DNA of 64,000 nucleotides from assembly GCA_031410595.1 (NCBI GenBank), contig JANNZM010000125.1:1-64000 (forward strand), given 5' to 3'. The notes under the pieces are model-generated. The model was not told the DNA's origin, ran no database searches, and saw only the letters and a list, made by a program, of their open reading frames with translations. Of this stretch, positions 58,477 through 64,000 are shown piece by piece; position 1 is the first letter of the stretch; every line of letters starts with the position of its first letter. The position numbers and the translations under genes were made by a program. This DNA is from JANMCE01 sp031410595 (GTDB lineage: Bacteria; Actinomycetota; Acidimicrobiia; Acidimicrobiales; Ilumatobacteraceae).

Positions 58477-59864
58477 ACAAAATCAACGTTGACAACAACG
58501 AAGCGACTTCACAGACTGGCTTTGTGTCAGAGAACGCATTTACGGAAGTCTTCAGCGGGTACCTTCCGCACAAGCGTAGGCCGGAACTTTCGATCATCGG
58601 AGAAGGGTCGTTGCCTTCCGCGTTCGCTGTCACTGATCTGGCGGTGGCCAGTATTGCCGCAGCCGGTCGAGAGGTTGCCGCGCTTATTGGATCGGACCAT
58701 GTCGCCGTTGACCGCTTCCTTGCATCGGCGTGGTTCCAAACGTCCATCCGCCCGATCGGGTGGGATCTGCCGCCGGTGTGGGATGCAGTCGCCGGCGACT
58801 ACCCAACGGCGGACGGCTGGATACGGCTCCACACCAACGCGCCGCACCACCGAGCCGCTGCGATGGCCGTGCTCGGTTGCCGGGAGGATCGCGAAGTGGT
58901 TGCTGCGAGAGTGGCCGGTTGGTCAGCCGAAGATCTGGAGCTTGCCGTGGCGGAGGCGGGCGGCTGTGCAGCAGCGATGCGCGATATCGAGTCGTGGCGT
59001 CATCACGCGCAAGGCATCGCTGTTGCCAATGAAGACCTCATCTCGAGGTGGCTCGGTGAGGAAACAGTCGACTGGTCGTGGCAGCCGCAACCTGATCGCC
59101 CCTTGGCCGGCGTGCGCGTGCTGGACCTGACCCGAATTTTGGCTGGGCCGGTGGGAACGCGCTTTTTGGCTGGCTATGGCGCGGATGTGTTGCGTATCGA
59201 TCCGCCCGACTGGGATGAACCATCCGTAGCTCCGGATGTCACGCTTGGCAAGCGGTGCGCTCGCCTCGACCTTCGTTCGCCCGATGATCGCCAACAGTTC
59301 GCCTCACTCGTTGCGCAGGCTGATGTCCTGGTGCACGGCTACCGATCCGACGCGCTGGAACGGCTCGGCTTCGGAACCAACGAGCTTCAACGACTGTCAC
59401 CGGGCCTGGTGGATGTTGCCCTTGACGCGTACGGCTGGTCAGGACCGTGGGCGACCCGACGTGGGTTCGACAGCCTGGTGCAGATGAGTAGCGGTATCGC
59501 CCACGCGGGCATGCAACGCACCGGCGCAAGTCGCCCGGTACCGCTTCCGGTGCAAGCGCTCGATCATGCTGCTGGCTACCTGGTCGCGGCGGCCGCAGTG
59601 CAAGGGCTGCGCACCAGGCTCCTTCACGGCCGCGGCGCAACGATGCGGCTGTCGCTAGCCCGAGTAGCAGCCGTGCTCATCGACGGGCCCGCCAGCACTT
59701 TCGACGACACGATCGAACACGCCGACCCGTTCGAATTAGCGACGCGGGAGGAAACCCCCTTCGGTCCATTGCAACGTCTCGCTCCACCCCTCGACATCGC
59801 CGGTGCGCCACAGCACTGGACCCGGCCCGCCAGCAGGCTCGGGTCGAGTCCTGCGACCTGGTAG
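58473..59864 (+). CDS. CaiB/BaiF-type CoA-transferase family III protein
   Basis: A 463-residue protein. The C-terminal half is the class III CoA-transferase core: PLAGVRVLDLTRILAGPVG, FLAGYGADVLRIDPPDWDE, VLVHGYRSDALERLGFG, and ALDAYGWSGPWATRRGFDSL. The first 200 residues are a less conserved domain. The TTG at 58473 overlaps the M20 stop and is preceded by a perfect 7-bp inverted repeat around 58470-58489; a GTG at 58524 is an alternative start. The catalytic Asp expected after DLTR... in related enzymes is not clear, so substrate and activity are uncertain. It ends about 18 nt before the convergent toxin gene. Confidence 0.78.
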   Translation: MNKINVDNNEATSQTGFVSENAFTEVFSGYLPHKRRPELSIIGEGSLPSAFAVTDLAVASIAAAGREVAALIGSDHVAVDRFLASAWFQTSIRPIGWDLPPVWDAVAGDYPTADGWIRLHTNAPHHRAAAMAVLGCREDREVVAARVAGWSAEDLELAVAEAGGCAAAMRDIESWRHHAQGIAVANEDLISRWLGEETVDWSWQPQPDRPLAGVRVLDLTRILAGPVGTRFLAGYGADVLRIDPPDWDEPSVAPDVTLGKRCARLDLRSPDDRQQFASLVAQADVLVHGYRSDALERLGFGTNELQRLSPGLVDVALDAYGWSGPWATRRGFDSLVQMSSGIAHAGMQRTGASRPVPLPVQALDHAAGYLVAAAAVQGLRTRLLHGRGATMRLSLARVAAVLIDGPASTFDDTIEHADPFELATREETPFGPLQRLAPPLDIAGAPQHWTRPASRLGSSPATW

Positions 59865-59881
59865 CAGCGTCGGCCCTCGGG

Positions 59882-60196
59882 CTACGGCCGCCGGTAGATA
59901 CCGTGATTGCCAATTCGTCGCCAGCGGATCGTCGGCTGCTCCGTCGTTGGTGACCAATCAAAGGTTGCCCGCAAATCAGGGGCAGCGAAGTTGAACGTGG
60001 CTGACCACACTCCCGACGCGTGCTCTATGTCATGAATGCGCAACGACTTGGGCCACCGACGACGATCGAACGAGTGGGCAGCAACGTCGTCGGCAGCCGT
60101 TCGAAAGGCCGGAAGCACCGACCGCACGAGATCCCGCTCCTCATCGGTCAGGGACTTCCAGTCGGCAACAAACAAGCTCGACCGCTCAAACCACAT
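59882..60196 (-). CDS. RelE/ParE-like toxin
   Basis: A 104-residue basic protein. It starts MWFERSSLFVADWKSLTDEE and ends GVWSATFNFAAPDLRATFDW then IRWRRIGNHGIYRRP; the closing strand pattern with WRRIGxHxIY is shared by RelE/YoeB-type ribosome-dependent mRNases. The ATG overlaps the last base of the antitoxin stop (TGATG), so translation is coupled. The catalytic residues of this variable family cannot be assigned by eye. Confidence 0.68.
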   Translation of the reverse strand: MWFERSSLFVADWKSLTDEERDLVRSVLPAFRTAADDVAAHSFDRRRWPKSLRIHDIEHASGVWSATFNFAAPDLRATFDWSPTTEQPTIRWRRIGNHGIYRRP

Positions 60197-60489
60197 CAGT
60201 CAGCGTCGAGGTCGGCGATGAAGCTGTCCAGATCGTGAAAGACCTTGGTGTCGCCCGCCGCAAAAGCGGCCTCTGCCTCATGTTCCATCGCCTGCCAGCG
60301 TTCCGACCAGAACCAAGCCTGCTCAGCCGGAACTGCGGCTACTGCCGTCAGCTCGTACACGCCCTCGCGGGTCTCGACGAGACGAAGTTGCGCCCCCGGT
60401 TGATCAGCATGCAGCCGCCGCCGAATGTCGGCGGGGATAGTAACCACCCCACGAGACTGCATGGCCAAATACACCGGTTCCGAACTCAT
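60196..60489 (-). CDS. AbrB/SpoVT-family antitoxin
   Basis: A 97-residue protein starting MSSEPVYLAMQSRGVVTIPAD. The swapped-hairpin DNA-binding motif RGVVTIPADIRRRLH is clear; the C-terminal part is acidic (HEAEAAFAAGDTKVFHDLDS...ADLDAD), suited to wrapping a basic toxin. It is upstream of and overlaps the toxin by 1 nt. The start at 60489 is preferred to 60525. Upstream, ATCGGTAT and ATCGTAT repeats within 60498-60518 may be the operator with the promoter. Confidence 0.75.
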   Translation of the reverse strand: MSSEPVYLAMQSRGVVTIPADIRRRLHADQPGAQLRLVETREGVYELTAVAAVPAEQAWFWSERWQAMEHEAEAAFAAGDTKVFHDLDSFIADLDAD

Positions 60490-60774
60490 AGCCTGCAGTA
60501 TATCGGTATCATCGTATTTCTGCATTCCAGCGCGATTGGGGGGCGCTCAAACCTGGGTCTTCCAATCCGCGCGGGTTGGTGGCAGTGGTTTTGTTTTTCG
60601 GTCCATACGGGTGAATGACCAACCACAGCTCACATTCGCCGGAATGGCTGGTGAGCTCAAACTGTACGTTCACCCTGATGGACCCAAACAGAACTGGTTG
60701 CGCCTCGGTCGATGTGAGCGAACCCGCAACACAGAGTGAAGGTCGGCGTCGACCAAAGAGATTGCTCAGCAGCT
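60490..60774. other. Gap upstream of the toxin-antitoxin pair
   Basis: 285 nt between the antitoxin start and the lipoate ligase stop. It includes the likely TA promoter with ATCGGTAT/ATCGTAT repeats next to the antitoxin. The remainder has short open frames without protein-like features and no clear terminator stem; I see no gene. Confidence 0.4.
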
Positions 60775-61449
60775 CTAGCTGGGAAGCGCGTCGAGAAACC
60801 TCGACAGGACGTCAGGCGCGCACGACACCGTTCCTACCGGCACCAGCGCAGCGGCACACTCGGCTCGCTCAGCTGACGTGAGTCGCAGCAAACCCGGCAG
60901 GACCGATGGGTCGTGGCGGGCGTAGACGGCGCATTGGAAGCGGGCACCGGCACGGACACGTCGTTGGCTGATGCCGACGAGTTTGCGACCATCGACGGTC
61001 ACCTCACCCGGGCCGAGCCCGGCGAAACACACGAGCGACGACCACGGCGTACGAACCATCGGCCCTCGGTGCACCTCGCCGTAGCCGAGTGCGGCGACCC
61101 AAACACCTCCGAGCCAGTGCGACGCACGAGAGACATCATCGCTCCACAACGGATCGCCGTTCGGGATCAGTGCATCGAGCCAGACCACCTCACCGGGCAT
61201 GAGCAGTACCGCTCCCCCACCGCTGCGGCGACGCACAACCTCAAACGATCCAATCGTTGCATCATCAACTATCTCAGGTCGCTGCGAAGACCCGAGCACC
61301 AAGGAAGGCACCGACACGTCATGTATCCACACGGTTCGCGAAACCACCGCCGGCATCTCGCGCCCATGGAACGCGGCCGCGGACCCAGCGGATCGTTCAA
61401 CAGCCCAGGTCAACGGTGGTCGACAGTGCGATGCCACGATCGACACCAC
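60775..61449 (-). CDS. Lipoate-protein ligase A family protein
   Basis: A 224-residue BPL/LplA catalytic-domain protein. Motifs: VPSLVLGSSQRPEIVDD (first strand), FEVVRRRSGGGAVLLMPGEV with the RRxSGGGAV signature, and VDGRKLVGISQRRVRAGARF with the lysine that contacts the acyl-adenylate. It is shorter than LplA proteins and lacks the accessory domain. Lipoylation, octanoylation or biotinylation cannot be told apart. The start chosen (61449) overlaps the 82-residue gene by 40 nt; an internal start near the conserved core would shorten it. Confidence 0.8.
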   Translation of the reverse strand: MVSIVASHCRPPLTWAVERSAGSAAAFHGREMPAVVSRTVWIHDVSVPSLVLGSSQRPEIVDDATIGSFEVVRRRSGGGAVLLMPGEVVWLDALIPNGDPLWSDDVSRASHWLGGVWVAALGYGEVHRGPMVRTPWSSLVCFAGLGPGEVTVDGRKLVGISQRRVRAGARFQCAVYARHDPSVLPGLLRLTSAERAECAAALVPVGTVSCAPDVLSRFLDALPS

Positions 61450-61658
61450 GCCAGGTATGACACCAGGTCGGCACCCGAGGGAACCTGATCGGGCGAGCCG
61501 TACTGGGTGATCGAACGAAACTGAAGGTACGACTTGTCAGGCAGCGGTCGATGCGACGAGCGCCAGTCACGCGGCACCAACGTCAACCCCTGTCGCACTG
61601 CAGTCAACCAGAGGTCGGGGCGACGCAAGACCGCCAGAACGGGTCCACGCCACTTCAT
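61410..61658 (-). CDS. Small Trp/Arg-rich protein between acyl-CoA dehydrogenase and lipoate ligase genes
   Basis: An 82-residue basic protein (MKWRGPVLAVLRRPDLWLTA, then LVPRDWRSSHRPLPDKSYLQ, and VSYLAWCRSWHRTVDHR at the end). It overlaps the acyl-CoA dehydrogenase stop by 4 nt (61655-61658) and runs 40 nt into the lipoate ligase frame, so the three genes are co-translated. Similar short Arg/Trp-rich proteins with the PDxxYLxFR and WCR patterns are frequent in actinobacteria, but no function is known to me. Confidence 0.6.
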   Translation of the reverse strand: MKWRGPVLAVLRRPDLWLTAVRQGLTLVPRDWRSSHRPLPDKSYLQFRSITQYGSPDQVPSGADLVSYLAWCRSWHRTVDHR

Positions 61659-62875
61659 GCCGGGCGGGGTTCCTTCGGGAGTCCGAGCACCATTTCGCCC
61701 AGGATGTTCTTCTGAATTTGGCTGGTGCCGGCGTAGATCGTTCCGGCCCGAGCGTTCTGAAACACACCGGCCCACGAGGCACTGTCATTAGGAGCACCAA
61801 CGTCATCGGTCTGGAAGACGTTGGAAGGCCGGCGACCCGACGGTGCCATGCCGTCGGCGCCCAGGATGTCCATGGCCAGCTCGGTAGCAACGCGGTGGTA
61901 CTCACTCCAAAACAGTTTGAAGATCGACCCTTCGGGACCGGGGTGCTTACCCTGCAGAAATCCGGTCAGCGTCCGCATACCGAGGAAGCGCATGATCTCG
62001 ACCTGCGAGTAGCACCACGCCAGCCGTTGACGAATGATCGGCACATTGGTCACGCCTCGGGAGCGGGCCAGTGCGATAAGACGGTCCAGTTCTTCCCGGT
62101 AACGCACCGGCACGGTGGCCGCGGCTTCACCACGCTCGTAGCCGAGCAGGGTCATGGCTACCGCCCACCCGTTGTTGACTCCGCCGACCACATTGTCTTT
62201 GGGGCAGGTGGCATCGGTGAAGAAGACCTCGTTGAACTCGCTCTCGCCCGACATCATGCGGATCGGTCGAAGCTCGACGCCCGGTTGCTTCATGTCGACC
62301 AGCAGGAACGAGATTCCCTTGTGCTTGGGCGCATCGGGATTGGTACGGGTGAGGACAAAGATATGGTCGGCCAGGTGTCCGGCCGACGTCCAGATCTTCT
62401 GACCGTTGATGACCCACTGGTCGCCGTCGAGCACGGCGCGACAGCCGAGCGAGCCGAGGTCGGAACCGGCATTCGGTTCGGAGTAGCCCTGGCACCACAC
62501 ATCATCGTTGGCCAAGATGCGCGGCAAGTAATACGCCCTCTGCTCTTCGGTGCCCATCTGCAGCAGCGTGTTGCCCAGCATCTGGATGCCGAACGTGTCG
62601 TTAGGTCCACCGGTAGGCACCCCCGCACGTGTGAACTCTTCGGCCACGATGACCTGCTCCAGCGCCGACAGCCCACCACCGCCGTACTTGGCTGGCCAAC
62701 CGGGTGCGAGCAGGCCGTGCCGATGCAGCAGCACCCGCCACTCCATAGCCCACGGGTAGGTCTGATCGTGCGAAAGCTGACCAAAGCCTTTCCAACCGGC
62801 GGGGAGATTTTCGGCCAGAAAAGCCTGGATCTTTCCTCGAAACCCGTCGGTCTCCGGCGGATAGGTGGGCAGCAT
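61655..62875 (-). CDS. Acyl-CoA dehydrogenase
   Basis: A 406-residue FAD enzyme of the acyl-CoA dehydrogenase superfamily. It starts MLPTYPPETDGFRGKIQAFL. The FAD/substrate-binding stretches are CQGYSEPNAGSDLGSLGCRA, WVINGQKIWTSAGHLADH, GGVNNGWAVAMTLLGYERGE, and the C-terminal GTIYAGTSQIQKNILGEMVLG. The catalytic Glu is not marked by eye. The TSQIQ end and overall look match the actinobacterial FadE-like enzymes active on steroid side chains or branched acids, but the substrate is not predictable. It is divergent from moxR across 62 nt; 27 upstream codons are rejected. Confidence 0.9.
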   Translation of the reverse strand: MLPTYPPETDGFRGKIQAFLAENLPAGWKGFGQLSHDQTYPWAMEWRVLLHRHGLLAPGWPAKYGGGGLSALEQVIVAEEFTRAGVPTGGPNDTFGIQMLGNTLLQMGTEEQRAYYLPRILANDDVWCQGYSEPNAGSDLGSLGCRAVLDGDQWVINGQKIWTSAGHLADHIFVLTRTNPDAPKHKGISFLLVDMKQPGVELRPIRMMSGESEFNEVFFTDATCPKDNVVGGVNNGWAVAMTLLGYERGEAAATVPVRYREELDRLIALARSRGVTNVPIIRQRLAWCYSQVEIMRFLGMRTLTGFLQGKHPGPEGSIFKLFWSEYHRVATELAMDILGADGMAPSGRRPSNVFQTDDVGAPNDSASWAGVFQNARAGTIYAGTSQIQKNILGEMVLGLPKEPRPA

Positions 62876-62937
62876 GTGAAGCACGCTACCGGGCACGACA
62901 CCGCAACGTCGCCGTGGTCGCCTAGCCTGTAAAGTCC

Positions 62938-63921
62938 ATGACGGTATCCGCGCCATCCACTCTCAACAATGGTGACGCTCACGCCACCTTTGCTGAAGTC
63001 TTCTCCGCTATCACCGACAACATCGAGCGCGTCATTCAGGGCAAGCGCGAGGTCGTTGAGCTGGCGCTTCTCTGCATGCTCGCGGAGGGTCACCTGCTCC
63101 TCGAAGACGTCCCGGGCGTCGGCAAGACCAGCTTGGCGAAGTCGCTGGCGGCCTCGCTGGCATGTAGCTGGAAGCGGGTGCAGTTCACGCCCGACGTGCT
63201 GCCAACCGACATTGTGGGCGTCACCATCTGGAACCGCGGCAAGGACGTCTTCGAGTTCCGCCCTGGCCCGGTGTTCGCCAACCTGGTGCTGGGCGACGAG
63301 ATCAACCGGGCCTCGCCCAAGACACAATCGGCGTTGCTCGAGGCCATGGAGGAAGGACAGGTCACGGTCGACGGCAACACCTATCCGCTCACCCAGCCGT
63401 TCATGGTAATCGCCACCCAGAACCCGGTGGAGCATGAGGGCACCTACCCATTGCCCGAATCGCAGCTCGACCGGTTCCTCATGCGAGTCTCGCTCGGCTA
63501 CCCCGCCAGGCAGGCCGAAATCGAAATCCTCGATGTCCACGCGTCAGCTGGCACATTCCCCGACATCGGTCCGGTCGCCACCGCCGCGCAGATCACCTCA
63601 ATGGTGCAGGCGGTTCGCCAAGTGCACGTTGCGCCGGCACTCAAGTCGTACCTCGTCGATGTGGCCGACGCCACCCGTCGTCACCCTGGTCTGTCACTCG
63701 GCATGTCACCTCGTGCCACGCTGTCGCTCATGCGTGCGTCCCGGGCGCGCGCTGCCGCCGCCGGTCGCAGTTACGTCATTCCGGACGATGTGAAGGCCCT
63801 CGCCGAACCCGTGCTTGCCCATCGGCTGGTGCTCTCCGCCGAGGCCCAGTTGGCTGGTGCGACGGCGGCATCCATGCTCACTCAGGTCTTCGGTTCGGTC
63901 GCGGTCCCGACCGGAAAATAG
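62938..63921 (+). CDS. MoxR-family AAA+ ATPase
   Basis: A 327-residue MoxR ATPase. It has Walker A in EDVPGVGKTSLAKSLAASL, Walker B in LVLGDEINRASPKTQSALLE, sensor 1 in VIATQNPVEHEGTYPLPESQ and arginine finger/lid in DRFLMRVSLGYP. MoxR proteins act as chaperones, usually with DUF58 and VWA-domain partners; the next gene is the start of a DUF58 protein, three bases on. It has no membrane segment. Confidence 0.94.
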   Translation: MTVSAPSTLNNGDAHATFAEVFSAITDNIERVIQGKREVVELALLCMLAEGHLLLEDVPGVGKTSLAKSLAASLACSWKRVQFTPDVLPTDIVGVTIWNRGKDVFEFRPGPVFANLVLGDEINRASPKTQSALLEAMEEGQVTVDGNTYPLTQPFMVIATQNPVEHEGTYPLPESQLDRFLMRVSLGYPARQAEIEILDVHASAGTFPDIGPVATAAQITSMVQAVRQVHVAPALKSYLVDVADATRRHPGLSLGMSPRATLSLMRASRARAAAAGRSYVIPDDVKALAEPVLAHRLVLSAEAQLAGATAASMLTQVFGSVAVPTGK

Positions 63922-63923
63922 TA

Positions 63924-64000
63924 ATGCTCACCCGAACGGGATGGCTCACGGCGATGCTTGCGATCGTCGCCGGTATTGCCGGTCGCCTGTTCGCCATCGT
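63924..64000 (+). CDS. DUF58-domain protein, N-terminal fragment
   Basis: Only the first 25 codons are in the window (MLTRTGWLTAMLAIVAGIAG...). A short basic lead and a hydrophobic helix with the RxGW start are typical of membrane-anchored DUF58 proteins that follow moxR genes. Two nt separate it from the moxR stop. The product cannot be confirmed from the fragment alone. Confidence 0.7.
   Translation, partial: MLTRTGWLTAMLAIVAGIAGRLFAI

Noticed and set aside
60615..60881. An 88-codon plus-strand frame with Ser/Thr-rich translation
   Set aside because: It overlaps the lipoate ligase antisense, has no ribosome site and no recognisable fold.
1..64000. tRNA genes, rRNA genes, CRISPR arrays, prophage or conjugation genes
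   Set aside because: Scanned for T-loop-like sequences, regular short repeats and hallmark proteins; the only T-loop-like matches lie inside murE and rsmH coding sequence.

Overview
The window reads as chromosome of a high-GC actinobacterium, most likely class Acidimicrobiia (Ilumatobacter/Microthrix-like). Grounds: a division cluster with mraZ, sepF and divIVA but no ftsA, a bacterial proteasome activator (Bpa), menaquinone rather than ubiquinone genes, a meso-diaminopimelate-type MurE, many 4-nt ATGA gene overlaps and frequent GTG/TTG starts. The class assignment is inference from gene content and order; no rRNA, tRNA or CRISPR array was seen.

Layout. 1-6571 (minus): a tightly overlapped histidine operon, hisD-C-B-H-A-(ddaH)-F-(groES-like)-hisI, with an amidinohydrolase and a GroES-fold protein embedded in it. 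6572-9083: a small protein, a highly structured convergent intergenic region and a secreted 5'-nucleotidase. 9160-16846: a menaquinone locus (menD | frnE-menH ... menA | menE) split between menH and menA by an IS110-family element that carries a fused HTH domain, a translationally coupled small ORF, a candidate bridge RNA and a flanking 29-bp inverted repeat. 16898-27097: mixed metabolic genes (RibD-type reductase, two SDRs, YyaL, MBL hydrolase, PhyH dioxygenase, a large membrane protein, a 5'-truncated mannosyltransferase, nitroreductase). 27231-32969: dnaE, the proteasome activator bpa, a phosphodiesterase and a divergent Rrf2 regulator.

33147-54434 (minus): the division and cell-wall (dcw) cluster and its usual followers, in transcription order mraZ-rsmH-ftsL-ftsI-murE-mraY-ftsW-murG-murC-murB-ftsQ-ftsZ-yggS-sepF-divIVA-ileS-dksA-like-lspA-rluD. 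It starts from a recognisable promoter overlaid by phased MraZ boxes. murF and murD are absent, with their neighbours joined by 4-nt overlaps.

54829-60489: an eroding accessory region with a lipoprotein pseudogene (1-nt deletion plus stop) between two 47-bp direct repeats, a haloalkane dehalogenase, a frameshifted M20 amidohydrolase, a CaiB-type CoA-transferase and an AbrB/RelE-like toxin-antitoxin pair. 60775-64000: lipoate ligase, a small protein and acyl-CoA dehydrogenase (operon), then moxR and the start of a DUF58 gene.

A dispersed palindromic repeat family sits in three intergenic gaps (33.0, 39.5 and 54.6 kb). The observations most worth pursuing are the IS110 element with its coupled ORF and structured RNA, the repeat family, the ddaH insertion in the his operon, the 47-bp palindrome-bearing direct repeats, and the murD/murF loss.
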